This document shows, piece by piece, positions 16,399 to 25,417 of a stretch of DNA of 64,000 nucleotides. This DNA comes from an uncultured Chloroflexota bacterium (lineage in GTDB: Bacteria; Chloroflexota; Chloroflexia; Thermomicrobiales; UBA6265). The notes below the pieces were generated by a model. That model made no database searches, was not told where the DNA came from, and was given only the letters and a program-made list of their open reading frames with translations. The stretch lies in contig CALGSZ010000088.1 in NCBI GenBank assembly GCA_937901745.1, positions 1 to 64,000 on the forward strand. The letters are read 5' to 3'. A program made the position numbers and the translations under genes. Position 1 is the stretch's first letter, and each line of letters starts with the position of its first letter.

Positions 16399-17016
16399 AT
16401 GCGAGGTCTTTTCTCGATCGCAATTGCGGCCCTCGTAGCGGCGCTGACGCTTGCGCCTGGAACGGCGGAGGCGCACGAGACTCGCGAGATTCTCGGAGGC
16501 AAGTACCGGGTCGTCGTTGGGTTCCTCAATGAGCCGGTCTTCGTTGGCGACAAGAGCGGACTGGATCTCCGCATCACGGACAATCCACCCGCGACTGACG
16601 GCGCTGAGCCGGAGCGCACCGGCATCGAGGGTCTCGAAGCGACCCTGAAGGCGGAGGTCATCTACGGCGACCAGCGGATGGAGCTGCCGCTCGAGCCGGT
16701 CTTCCGCCAGCCGGGCGCCTACGCGAGCTACTTCTATCCGTCCGCGACCGGTGACTACACCTTCCGCATCTACGGAACCATCAACGGCGAAGAGGTTGAC
16801 GAATCGTTCACGTCCGGCCCGGAGACCTTCGGTCCGGTCGAAGAGCGGATCGAGTTCCCGGCGCCGTCCGCCTCCACCAACGCGATGGCGAGCACAATTG
16901 AGGACGACGGCCTGGCGCCGAACGGTCTGCTCGCCGGGCTTGGCGCCGGTATCGTCCTGGGCGCCGCTGGAGTTTGGATGGTGATGCGCCAGCGCTCACC
17001 ACGTCGTTCGCTCTAA
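16399..17016 (+). CDS. exported membrane-anchored protein next to CopC
   Basis: 205 residues from ATG 16399, chosen because AAGGAGG lies 8 bases upstream. Signal peptide with probable cleavage after AEA, giving a mature N-terminus HETREILGG. A single beta-rich domain follows (GKYRVVVGFLNEPVFVGDKSGLDL), with features resembling cupredoxin- or FixH-like exported domains, then a transmembrane helix near the C-terminus (GLLAGLGAGIVLGAAGVWMV) and a basic tail. A mature His at position 1 is typical of extracytoplasmic copper proteins such as CopC, but I do not recognise the family. CopC follows 22 bases later. Confidence 0.7.
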   Translation: MRGLFSIAIAALVAALTLAPGTAEAHETREILGGKYRVVVGFLNEPVFVGDKSGLDLRITDNPPATDGAEPERTGIEGLEATLKAEVIYGDQRMELPLEPVFRQPGAYASYFYPSATGDYTFRIYGTINGEEVDESFTSGPETFGPVEERIEFPAPSASTNAMASTIEDDGLAPNGLLAGLGAGIVLGAAGVWMVMRQRSPRRSL

Positions 17017-17038
17017 GTTGAAAGGGAGGCCAGCCAGC

Positions 17039-17713
17039 ATGGCACGTTTTGAGTCTGTGACCGTCCGATGCGCGGGAGCCGTCATGCGTGCCCGCCAGGT
17101 CCGGGCAGTTGTCGCTACTCTGATTGCCCTCTGGCTGGCCGTCACCCACGCGAACGGCGTCCTCGCCCACGCCGAGCCAGAACGGGCGGAACCACCAATC
17201 GAGGGCACCGTTCAGACGCTGCCGGACCAGCTGGAGGTCTGGTTCGATGAGGAGGTCGCGGAGGCGACGCTGACGGTGCGCGCTCCGGACGGCACGGTCA
17301 TCAGCCAAGGCGAAGCCGAGCTCGACCTGCAGGATCCCGAGCGACGTCACGTCACGATCGCGCTGAGCCCGAACGGCGGGCCAGGCACCTATGTCGTCGA
17401 GTGGACCTCGCGGTCCGCGGAGGACGAGGATCCCGCGGAGGGCAGCTTCAGCTTCACCGTCGCGGGCGGAGCGACGCCGGGCGCTTCTCCTGAGGTGTCA
17501 CCGAGCGCGTCTCCGGCCACCTCGCCGGTGGCCTCACCTCCAGCCACTCCGGCGGAGCCGACCGCCGTGGCGACTCAAGCCCCGGCGGCGCCCAGCGCCG
17601 AAGAAGGTGACTTCGATTCCCGCGCGTTCGGCTTGAGCGTCCTCGCCGGACTCGTCGCCGCCCTGTTCATCTACCTCTTCTGGCGACTGGTACGCCCGAA
17701 GCCCGGGCGCTAG
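17039..17713 (+). CDS. CopC-domain copper-binding protein with C-terminal membrane anchor
   Basis: 224 residues from ATG 17039, which has GGGAGG 9 bases upstream. Signal peptide, then the mature start HAEPERAEPP, in which the N-terminal His is the copper ligand of CopC proteins. The domain contains LEVWFDEEVAEATLTVRAPDG and the closing EGSFSFTV strand. A Ser/Pro/Ala-rich linker leads to one transmembrane helix (SVLAGLVAALFIYLFWRLV). It is a stand-alone CopC beside a CopC-CopD fusion, so it may pass copper to the fused transporter. Confidence 0.83.
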   Translation: MARFESVTVRCAGAVMRARQVRAVVATLIALWLAVTHANGVLAHAEPERAEPPIEGTVQTLPDQLEVWFDEEVAEATLTVRAPDGTVISQGEAELDLQDPERRHVTIALSPNGGPGTYVVEWTSRSAEDEDPAEGSFSFTVAGGATPGASPEVSPSASPATSPVASPPATPAEPTAVATQAPAAPSAEEGDFDSRAFGLSVLAGLVAALFIYLFWRLVRPKPGR

Positions 17714-17765
17714 CGCTCGTGGCTCGGCGAGAGGCAACGGACGCTCATCGAGAGGAGTGATTGAC

Positions 17766-20129
17766 GTGGCCACGCGGCCGTTCTGCCATCATCGCCAGCA
17801 GCTGGGCCGAATCCCCATCTTCAGGCTCGCGGCCGTCATCCTGCTCCTTGTCCTCGGCAGCATCGTGCTTGCGCCGGCAGAGCGGGCGGCGGCCCATGCC
17901 TACCTCGAGCGGAGCACGCCCGCCGCGAACGCGATCGTCAGCTCGCCGCCAGAGCGGGTGCAGCTCCTGTTCACCGAGCCGCTGGAGCGCACCTACACCG
18001 GGGCCGAGCTGTACAACTATCGTGGCGAGGTGGTCTCCGGAACCTCGTTCGAGTTCGACGACCAAAACCGGTACGCGGCCAGTCTCGTCTTACCGGCCGA
18101 CCTGCCGAACGGCACGTACTCGGTGGTCTGGCGAACACTCTCGAGCGCCGATGGCCACCCCGCGCAGGGGTACTTCTCGTTCACCATCGGCACCGCCGCC
18201 GACGTCCGCACCTTCATCCCGCCGGCGGTCAGCGAGACAGAGGGACCGCCAGAGTGGCTGCGGGCAGTCTCGCGATGGCTACCGATGCTGGGGCTGGCGC
18301 TGGCGATCGCCGTCTGGCCCGTCTGGCTCTGGGTGCTGCGTCCGGCCATTTCCCCGGCGTGGCAAGCCGGCGTTCCGTTGGCGCGGCGGACGAAGCGCCT
18401 CGCCGCGATCGGCATCATCGGCGCCCTCCTCGGGAGCGTCGTCGCGCTCGTCGTTCAAGCGATGAGCGCCAGTGACGAGAGCCTGCTCGAAGCGACGCAA
18501 ACGACGCTGACCGAGACGCGATACGGGCGACTATGGCTGGTGCGGATTGGCCTTCTGCTGGCGCTCGCGCTCGTGCTGGGCGTGGCGGCTTGGTGGTGGC
18601 CGCGCCGGCGACGCTGGGCAACAGCGCTGGTCCTGGTCGTCATCGCCGCGCTCCCCGTGCCGTTCAGCCTCCTCTCCCACGCGGCGGCGCAGACATCGGG
18701 CCGGACGACGGCGATTGCCTTCGACGTCCTCCACCTGCTCTCGGCCTCACTCTGGATCGGTGGGCTCTTCGTGCTCGTCGGCGCGTTGCTGCCGACACTG
18801 AGAGACCTGACGTCCGAGGGCCGGCGCGTCGTCCTGTCGCGGGCGATCCCCCGGTTCTCCGTGCTGGCGTTGACCTCATGGGGCGTCCTGCTCGTCACAG
18901 GGCTCTATGCCGGCTGGCTGCAGGTGGGGAACTTGACCGCGCTGCGGGAAACCGCCTATGGCACATCGCTGACCATCAAGCTCCTCCTACTGATTCCGCT
19001 GCTGATCCTGGCGGCCTTCAATCTGCTGGTCGTCAGCCGCCGTATCCGGCGCGGCGAAAACGGCCAAGCGGGATCGCTATGGAGCCGGCGCTTCGCATTT
19101 GCGGTCGGTGCGGAGGCAGTGCTGGTCGTCGTTCTGCTGCTCGTCGTCGGGCGCCTCATCAGCCAGCCGCCAGCGCGGGAGGAGCTGGCGCAGAACGCCG
19201 GCGTGGCGCGCATCGAGCTCGACCTCCAAGGGCGGCCAGCGCGGCTCGCGGTGGCGCCAGCCGCGACCGGACCGAACCATTACCGGCTCGAGGTTGACGG
19301 TGACACGCTCCCACCGCAGACGGAAGCGCTGCTGCGGCTGACACTGCCGACGAACCGGGAGATCCAGAAAGAGGTGCTGCTCGAGCGGGTACCCGGCAAC
19401 GCCTTCGAGGGGCATGGCGCCGAGCTGAGCATCCAGGGCAGCTGGGACATTCAGGCGATCGTCCGCCTCATCGGCGAGTTCAACTACTCCGGCCGCGCCA
19501 CGTTGGAGATCGCCGATACTCCGCCGTCCACCAATCTGCCGGGCACTCCCTGGCGGTTCAGCACCGGCGGCATCATCGGCATCCTGCTCGCCGTCGGCGG
19601 AATCGGTGCCTTGGCGCTGGCCTGGTATGCCGGACGTACGCCGTTGCGGCGAGAGAGCGCGGGGCTCGGAACGGTCGCCATCGCCCTTGGCGCGATCTTG
19701 CTCCTCCAGGCACGGGTGGGCGAAGCGGGGCAAACGGTTGACATCCTCGCCAGCAATCCCATCCCGGCCTCGGAGGACTCGATCGCCCTGGGAAAGACGC
19801 TCTACGAGGCAAATTGCGTCGCCTGCCATGGCGCGGCCGGCCGCGGGGATGGTCCTGCCGCCGAGGGGCTCGATCCGCCGTACCCGCCGCCCGCGGATTT
19901 CACCACCGGGCACGCGCGCTCTCACTACGACGGCGAGTTCTTCAACTGGATCAAGAGTGGCAAGCCTCCGACCGCGATGCCCGCGTTCGGCGACCGGCTG
20001 AGCGACGAGGAGATCTGGCACGTCATCAATTACGTACGTTGGTTGCAGGAGAACCCGGACCTCGCCGCGGCCGAGGCCCAGGAGACTCCGGCATCCTCGT
20101 TATCGGCCAGCGCGACGCCGACCCCGTAA
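17766..20129 (+). CDS. CopC-CopD-cytochrome c fusion protein
   Basis: 787 residues. The GTG at 17766 follows GGAG by 8 bases. Order: signal (to about 40, mature AHAYLERSTPA), CopC domain with GTYSVVWRTLSSADGHPAQGYFSF (40-160), a CopD region of about eight transmembrane helices (170-480) including SLWIGGLFVLVG, an extracytoplasmic beta region (about 490-590), two more helices, and a class I cytochrome c with CVACH at about 684-688 and likely axial Met in PTAMPAFGDRLSDEEIW. CopCD pairs move copper across the membrane; the added haem domain suggests a redox step or electron exchange during transport. Confidence 0.88.
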   Translation: MATRPFCHHRQQLGRIPIFRLAAVILLLVLGSIVLAPAERAAAHAYLERSTPAANAIVSSPPERVQLLFTEPLERTYTGAELYNYRGEVVSGTSFEFDDQNRYAASLVLPADLPNGTYSVVWRTLSSADGHPAQGYFSFTIGTAADVRTFIPPAVSETEGPPEWLRAVSRWLPMLGLALAIAVWPVWLWVLRPAISPAWQAGVPLARRTKRLAAIGIIGALLGSVVALVVQAMSASDESLLEATQTTLTETRYGRLWLVRIGLLLALALVLGVAAWWWPRRRRWATALVLVVIAALPVPFSLLSHAAAQTSGRTTAIAFDVLHLLSASLWIGGLFVLVGALLPTLRDLTSEGRRVVLSRAIPRFSVLALTSWGVLLVTGLYAGWLQVGNLTALRETAYGTSLTIKLLLLIPLLILAAFNLLVVSRRIRRGENGQAGSLWSRRFAFAVGAEAVLVVVLLLVVGRLISQPPAREELAQNAGVARIELDLQGRPARLAVAPAATGPNHYRLEVDGDTLPPQTEALLRLTLPTNREIQKEVLLERVPGNAFEGHGAELSIQGSWDIQAIVRLIGEFNYSGRATLEIADTPPSTNLPGTPWRFSTGGIIGILLAVGGIGALALAWYAGRTPLRRESAGLGTVAIALGAILLLQARVGEAGQTVDILASNPIPASEDSIALGKTLYEANCVACHGAAGRGDGPAAEGLDPPYPPPADFTTGHARSHYDGEFFNWIKSGKPPTAMPAFGDRLSDEEIWHVINYVRWLQENPDLAAAEAQETPASSLSASATPTP

Positions 20130-20189
20130 TCGCCTCGCCTGGACGGTAGCCCGGACTCATTGCGGCACACGCCAATCGGAGGGCGGATC

Positions 20190-21026
20190 ATGAACGCAGA
20201 GACTCACGCACCCGCCGTCAACCAGCACTACGGTCGAACCGATCTGGCTGAGCGAATCCTGGCCGCCGTCCAGGCCGCGGGCTTGGATCCGGCCCGGCTG
20301 ACGGTCGACGATCTCGCCCCCGCGACAGAGTTTCACGCTGGCGGGCAGGAAGCAACGCGGGAGCTCGCCCGGCTTGCCGGGTTGCGGCCTGGCGTCCACG
20401 TGCTCGACGTCGGCGGTGGGATCGGCGGCCCGGCCCGCACCCTGGCGAACGAGTTCGGATGCCGGGTCACCGTCCTGGATCTGACCGAGGAGTTCTGCCG
20501 GGTCGGAGAGATGCTCTCCGAGCGTACGGGCATGAACGATCGGGTCACGTTCAAGCAAGGCAACGCGCTCAATATGCCGTTCGCGGACGGGGAGTTCGAG
20601 TTCGTCTGGACGCAACACAGCTCGATGAACATGGCCGACAAGGAACGGCTCTACTCCGAGATCGCTCGTGTCCTGCGGCCCGGCGGCCGGCTAGCGATTC
20701 ACGAGATCATGGCCGGGCCCGTCCAGCCGATTCACTTCCCCGTACCCTGGGCGCGCGACCCGGGAATCAGCTTCTTGCGGCCGGCCGAGGACATCCGTTC
20801 GCTAATTGCCGCGAGCGGCTTCAACGAGGTGGTGTGGGAAGACGTCTCAGCGCCCGCGCTGGAGTTCATACAAGAGCGCATGGCCGCGGCCTCTGACGGG
20901 GCGCCGCCTCCCGTCGGAATTCACGTTCTGCTCGGCAGCGATTTGGGCCCAATGTTCCAGAACGTGGCCCGCAACTTGGAAGAGGGTCGAATCGCCATCA
21001 TCAGAGCCATTTTCGATCGCCGGTAG
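20190..21026 (+). CDS. class I SAM-dependent methyltransferase
   Basis: 278 residues from ATG 20190 (GGAGGGCGG upstream). Motif I is VLDVGGGIGGPARTLA, the acidic SAM-binding residue follows in VTVLDLTEEF, NALNMPFADGEFEFVWTQHSSMN is motifs II-III, and LRPGGRLAIHEI is post-III. This pattern resembles the sarcosine/dimethylglycine and tocopherol-type methyltransferase group. It stands alone between the copper block and the DsbA/VKOR pair; the substrate is unknown. Confidence 0.85.
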   Translation: MNAETHAPAVNQHYGRTDLAERILAAVQAAGLDPARLTVDDLAPATEFHAGGQEATRELARLAGLRPGVHVLDVGGGIGGPARTLANEFGCRVTVLDLTEEFCRVGEMLSERTGMNDRVTFKQGNALNMPFADGEFEFVWTQHSSMNMADKERLYSEIARVLRPGGRLAIHEIMAGPVQPIHFPVPWARDPGISFLRPAEDIRSLIAASGFNEVVWEDVSAPALEFIQERMAAASDGAPPPVGIHVLLGSDLGPMFQNVARNLEEGRIAIIRAIFDRR

Positions 21027-21260
21027 ACCACTGAGCCGGGACTGGGGCGCCATGGCGTGCGCCTCGCCCCGGCACGGCGCCGGCATCGTCAGTCGAGATG
21101 CCCGTTCGGTGCAGCGCTCAGAGATACATCTGTAACGCCCAGCCCACGCCTGACATGACGCTGTGACCTCCCACCGTCTATGGGTAGGTCTATCGGGTCT
21201 GTCCTGCTGGGCGGCTCAACGCGTTGCCGACGGGCAGGTATTGGAGGAAGCACGAACGAC

Positions 21261-22061
21261 ATGAGCACTCGAGCGAATCGTGCCCGCGCCGAAGCGCGAG
21301 TGTCGCGACGGGCGCGGAACCGAATCGAGCAGCAGCGCAAGGCTCGCCAGCGGCGGCTCATCTATTTCGGGAGCGCGGTCGCCGTCGCGCTGATCGTCGT
21401 CGCGACGCTGATCCTGGCAAACTTGCTCGGCGACGACACCGACGACCTGCCACGCATCCGAGAAGCCGCCGTCACGATCGATCCGTCAATCCCGCGCGAA
21501 GGCCGGGTAATCGGTGATCCGAACGCGCCGATCACGCTCATCGAATGGGGTGACTACCAGTGTCCGGGCTGCGGCTATGTGGCACTGAACTTCACTCCAC
21601 AGCTGATCCAGGACTATGTCGCGACCGGCAAGATCAAATTCGAGTATCGCGACTTTCCGTTCCTCGATCTCGGCTTTGCTAACGCCAAGCGGAACGGCAG
21701 GGATCTGACTACGGCGAGCGGCGAGTCTATCCGCGCCGCCGAAGCCGCCGCCGAGGCCGCGGCGCAGGGCAAGTTCTGGGAGTTCCACGAGGCACTCTTC
21801 AGCAACCAGCACGGCGAGAACAAAGGGGCATTCTCCGACGGGCGGCTGAGGGAGATCGCCAGCAAGGTCGGGCTGGACATGGCGGCGTTCGACGAGGCGC
21901 TCGAGAGCCGCAAGCACATTGCTGAAGTGGTGGCGATGTATGATGAAGGAGAGAGGATCGGCATTTCCTCGACGCCTACCTATGAGATCAATGGTCAGCT
22001 TTTCCAAGTTCAGAGCTACGAAGATCTCGTCCAGCGGATCGAAGCGGCTCTGGCTGGATGA
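21261..22061 (+). CDS. DsbA/BdbD-like membrane-anchored thiol oxidoreductase
   Basis: 266 residues. A basic N-terminus precedes one transmembrane helix (about 34-55), then a DsbA-type thioredoxin fold: GDPNAPITLIEWGDYQCPGCGYV carries the CPGC active site, IKFEYRDFPF follows, and the cis-Pro loop is SSTPTYEING. It oxidises thiols of exported proteins. The neighbouring VKOR gene, overlapping its 3' end, encodes the expected reoxidation partner. The ATG at 21261 is preceded by GGAGG at a long spacing. Confidence 0.88.
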   Translation: MSTRANRARAEARVSRRARNRIEQQRKARQRRLIYFGSAVAVALIVVATLILANLLGDDTDDLPRIREAAVTIDPSIPREGRVIGDPNAPITLIEWGDYQCPGCGYVALNFTPQLIQDYVATGKIKFEYRDFPFLDLGFANAKRNGRDLTTASGESIRAAEAAAEAAAQGKFWEFHEALFSNQHGENKGAFSDGRLREIASKVGLDMAAFDEALESRKHIAEVVAMYDEGERIGISSTPTYEINGQLFQVQSYEDLVQRIEAALAG

Positions 22062-22494
22062 GTCGGGGCGCGGCGCCGGCGCGGTTGTCTCAGCAGTTCT
22101 CGCCACGCTCGGCGCCGCCGTCGCGACCTATCTGACCATCGTTCACTACCGGAGCGGTTTGCTGATCTGCGGTGTGGGCGATTGCGCCACGGTACAGCAG
22201 AGCTCGTACGCGGAGATCGCGGGCATCCCCGTCGCCGCGCTCGGACTGGCGATGTACCTTGCGGTTCTGGCGCTCGGAGCGCTCCGGTGGCTCGTGCCCA
22301 CCACGCGGGACATCGCGACGATGGCCACGTTCTCGATCGTCCTGGCCGGCACGCTCTACGCTGCCTACCTCACCTATGTCGAGATCTGGGTCATCGAGGC
22401 GATCTGCCAGTGGTGCGTCACCTCGGCCATCTTGACGCTCGGGCTGCTCATCACCGAGGGCTTCGCCGTCCGCAACCTGTTGCGCGAGCCCTGA
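21991..22494 (+). CDS. vitamin K epoxide reductase (VKOR) family protein
   Basis: About 167 residues, four transmembrane helices. Both redox pairs are present: ICGVGDCATVQQSSYAEIAGIPVA and the quinone-side CQWC near the C-terminus. In bacteria lacking DsbB, VKOR reoxidises DsbA with quinone. Start is uncertain: the ATG at 21991 overlaps dsbA by 71 bases and gives a non-hydrophobic lead; the natural boundary is near 22054, where only CTG is available in frame. Translational coupling to the DsbA gene is likely. Confidence 0.83.
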   Translation: MVSFSKFRATKISSSGSKRLWLDESGRGAGAVVSAVLATLGAAVATYLTIVHYRSGLLICGVGDCATVQQSSYAEIAGIPVAALGLAMYLAVLALGALRWLVPTTRDIATMATFSIVLAGTLYAAYLTYVEIWVIEAICQWCVTSAILTLGLLITEGFAVRNLLREP

Positions 22495-22512
22495 ACGGCG
22501 CACGGCGCGGCC

Positions 22513-23679
22513 ATGCATGGTAAGCTTCGTCTTATGGAAAGTGTGGCCGCGCCGCCTCAAACCGCCACTGAGCGTGTATCCCAACCGATCCGCCCCGCCG
22601 CCCGCAAGGATCGGCCAGTATCGCTCTACGACCTACCCCTACCCGACCTAGAGCAACGGCTGACCGCGATAGGTCAGCCGGCATACCGCGCGCGGCAGAT
22701 CTACGAGTGGGCGTACAAGCGACTGGTGACCGACTACGCGGCGATGACGAATCTGCCGCTCGCGCTGCGGCAAGAGCTGAGCGCCACGCTGCCGCTCGCG
22801 ACCATGACGCCCGTCCGCACCCTCACCAGCGACGGCGGCGAGACGATCAAGACGCTCTACCAGACGTTCGACGGGCAGTTCGTCGAGACTGTGCTGATGC
22901 TTTATCCGGACCGGGCGACCGTCTGCGTCTCTTGCCAGGTCGGATGTGCCGTCGGCTGCGCCTTCTGCGCGACCGGACTCGGCGGGCTCCTGCGCAACCT
23001 GACGGCCGGCGAGATGGTCCAGCAGGCGGTAGATGCCGCGCGCGAGGCCCAGAACCGGGGGAGGACGCTGACCAACCTCGTCATGATGGGGATGGGCGAG
23101 CCGTTCCACAACTACGAGGCGACGATGAAGATGGTCACCATCCTGCACGAGCCCCGCGGCTTCAACTTCGGGGCGCGGCGGATGACCATCTCGACCTCTG
23201 GCATCGTGCCGATGATCGACCGGCTCGCCGCCGAGCCCTACCAGGTCAACCTCGCCGTCTCGCTCCACGCGCCGAACGACGACCTCCGAAGCCGCCTGGT
23301 GCCGATCAACCGGCGCTATCCGATCGTGGACCTCTTAGCGGCCTGCCGCCGGTACATCGACAAGACCGGGCGCCGCATCTCCTTCGAGTACGCGCTGATG
23401 CGGGGGATCAACGACTCCGACGAGATTGCGCGGGAGCTTGGCGCTCTCCTGCGCGGCATGCTCTGCCATGTGAACCTGATCCCGCTCAATCCGGTCGATG
23501 TCCTGCCGTACGAGCGTCCCGACCCGGCCGGCATCGAGCGGTTCGCCTCGCTCGTGCGCGCCGCCGGCATCCCGACGACCGTGCGCTACTCACGCGGCGT
23601 CGAGATCGCGGCGGCCTGCGGGCAGCTTCGCGCGCAGCACCAGGCAGCGACGCCGGCAGGCAACTCGAAACGCGCCTAA
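22513..23679 (+). CDS. rlmN: 23S rRNA (adenine2503-C2)/tRNA methyltransferase
   Basis: 388-residue radical SAM enzyme that methylates A2503 of 23S rRNA and A37 of some tRNAs. It has the cluster motif [12 protein letters not shown], the GEM segment (LTAGEMVQQ), the [10 protein letters not shown] block, [17 protein letters not shown] and the catalytic Cys in [10 protein letters not shown] near the C-terminus. Two starts are possible, ATG 22513 and ATG 22534; neither has a clear ribosome-binding site. Length is slightly above typical because of both tails. Confidence 0.94.
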   Translation: MHGKLRLMESVAAPPQTATERVSQPIRPAARKDRPVSLYDLPLPDLEQRLTAIGQPAYRARQIYEWAYKRLVTDYAAMTNLPLALRQELSATLPLATMTPVRTLTSDGGETIKTLYQTFDGQFVETVLMLYPDRATVCVSCQVGCAVGCAFCATGLGGLLRNLTAGEMVQQAVDAAREAQNRGRTLTNLVMMGMGEPFHNYEATMKMVTILHEPRGFNFGARRMTISTSGIVPMIDRLAAEPYQVNLAVSLHAPNDDLRSRLVPINRRYPIVDLLAACRRYIDKTGRRISFEYALMRGINDSDEIARELGALLRGMLCHVNLIPLNPVDVLPYERPDPAGIERFASLVRAAGIPTTVRYSRGVEIAAACGQLRAQHQAATPAGNSKRA

Positions 23680-23715
23680 GCGCGATACCTCACGGCACGA
23701 TCGCAGGCACTCGAT

Positions 23716-25122
23716 CTACGGCTCTGGAGTGGCCTCCGCTTCGATCGGCGGCTCCTCCGCATCGGGTACATCCGGCTCTCCGGGCTCCGGGATCACCTCC
23801 AGGCCCGGTTCCGGCTCCGGGATCGGCGTCAGGACTTCGAGATCGTCCGGCGTCGCCGTGGGCAGCGGAGTGGGTGTCGGCTCCGGTGTAACCGTGGCCG
23901 TTGGCATGGGCGTCGGTGTTGCGGTCGGCGCGACGGTCGCTTTCGGCGTCGGCGTGGGCGTCGGGGACGCAACACTCGCCGCGGAGATCGAGACATTGCT
24001 CACGACGAAGGTCGCTTTCGCCGCGTTGCCACGGTTGCCGTCGCCCCGAATCAGGTGATCGCCAGCCTTAGCCTTCTTCGGCACCGTGAAGACCACATTC
24101 TTGCTCCCGGTCGAGGACATCTTGACCGTCGCGATCTCCGTTGCCTTCGATCCCTCGTACCAGCGAACCGTCACCGATTCGCCAGCGGCAAACCCGCGCA
24201 GGTAGACGATCACCGACGTGCCGGTCGGGCCTGACGTCGGCTTCAGCCGGAGCTTCGGCACGACCGTGATCGTCGCGGAAACCGACCGCGCGCCGGAGAC
24301 CGCGGTGATCTTGTGCGACCCAACGACAGAAGGCGGGATACGGAACGACGTGGAAACCGATCCATTCAGCGCGGATTGGACCGTCTTGACCGTGGTCTTA
24401 TCCCAATTGATCGCCACGGGCGCGTTCGACGGGAAGCCGGTTATGGTGACGGTTACGCTGGAATCGACGTTGATGCGCGTGCGAGAGAGGGTGATCTTGG
24501 CCGGAGGCGGCGTGAAGAATCCGGGATTGCAGCCGCCAGTCACGATGCCAGCGCTCCTCGAGCCGCTGTCGCCAGAGAAAGACTGACCGTAATACGTGTA
24601 TTGGTGGCGCTCGACACCGGTCAGTGCGTTGTTGGTGTACCACCCGATCGTGGCGACGACGACGTAGTTCTTGCCAATCGGCAACGTGTAGGCAATGTCG
24701 CTGAAGGGTGCCGGCTCGTCATCGGCGGCGATGGCGGAATAGAGGCTGCCCTGCTTAACCAGCGTTTGCTTGCCGTTCGCCTGAGCCTCATAGACCGTGG
24801 CGTACCAGGTGACTACCTGAATTTCCCGCCACTTGGCAGTGTCGCGAGCGTAGACGACGGGCGCCTTGATGGAGACGCGGGTACTGTTGCTGCCGCTCGT
24901 TGGCAGCTTATGCGTGCAGCGCACCCCCGGACTCGTGGCCGAATCCGGCAGGTACGAGACACCGGTCGCGTTCGCGGCGCGGGCTTCATTGACCGCGAGT
25001 AGGTCAAACCCTCGTAAGGCGACCGAGGAAAACGCCGTGACCGGCAGATGGTGGATCGCCGCCAGGGCGATGCCCAACAGGAGGACAAGACCCAAGCACA
25101 CGGATAACGCGCGGGACCGCAT
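23716..25122 (-). CDS. exported protein with beta-sandwich repeats and Pro/Thr-rich tail
   Basis: 468 residues from ATG 25122 (GGAGGAGG 5 bases upstream). Signal peptide at about 5-28. An N-terminal globular region with one Cys pair precedes two beta-sandwich units typical of surface adhesive or IPT/TIG-like domains (for example ITLSRTRINVDSSVTVTITGF and LRLKPTSGPTGTSVIVYLRGF). The tail has a Pro-Thr linker of the PTPTPTP kind, then an acidic Glu/Pro-rich end. No sorting motif is seen, so it may be secreted or held by unknown means. Function unrecognised. Confidence 0.68.
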   Translation of the reverse strand: MRSRALSVCLGLVLLLGIALAAIHHLPVTAFSSVALRGFDLLAVNEARAANATGVSYLPDSATSPGVRCTHKLPTSGSNSTRVSIKAPVVYARDTAKWREIQVVTWYATVYEAQANGKQTLVKQGSLYSAIAADDEPAPFSDIAYTLPIGKNYVVVATIGWYTNNALTGVERHQYTYYGQSFSGDSGSRSAGIVTGGCNPGFFTPPPAKITLSRTRINVDSSVTVTITGFPSNAPVAINWDKTTVKTVQSALNGSVSTSFRIPPSVVGSHKITAVSGARSVSATITVVPKLRLKPTSGPTGTSVIVYLRGFAAGESVTVRWYEGSKATEIATVKMSSTGSKNVVFTVPKKAKAGDHLIRGDGNRGNAAKATFVVSNVSISAASVASPTPTPTPKATVAPTATPTPMPTATVTPEPTPTPLPTATPDDLEVLTPIPEPEPGLEVIPEPGEPDVPDAEEPPIEAEATPEP

Positions 25123-25270
25123 CCAGACCTCCTCCACAGTCGCGCCGGCATCACGAGCCCATCCACCGAGAAGGTCGGCTCGCGGATCGCCGACGCCAGC
25201 CCTAGCCCGGAGATCATGAGGCAGGCAGGGTTTATGATGGCGACTCTTCGTTATTGTAGCAAAAGAAAGC

Positions 25271-25286
25271 TAGCCCGTTAGGGCTA
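25271..25286 (-). promoter_or_regulatory. hairpin with T-rich flank and a TACAAT box
   Basis: TAGCCC-TAAC-GGGCTA on the minus strand is followed by GCTTTCTTTT, like a terminator, and then immediately by TACAAT, a good -10 box, about 140 bases before the exported protein gene. Whether it ends read-through or controls that gene is open. Confidence 0.35.
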
Positions 25287-25355
25287 ATGAAGCGATAGCC
25301 AGCGACGCCCCTCAGGCTGCCACGCGGGGAGCATCCGGCATGTTGGTGAGGCACA

Positions 25356-25404
25356 AAATCATGGGCCGAGCGGCTGACGTACCACGCTCGACCGCTCGGC
25401 CCAT
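25356..25404 (-). terminator. intrinsic terminator after the aminotransferase gene
   Basis: A 13-bp perfect inverted repeat (ATGGGCCGAGCGG and CCGCTCGGCCCAT, 18-base loop) is followed on the minus strand by GATTTTG. It begins 13 bases after the stop codon of the GSA-type aminotransferase. Confidence 0.8.
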
Positions 25405-25417
25405 GGGGAAGCTCGCG

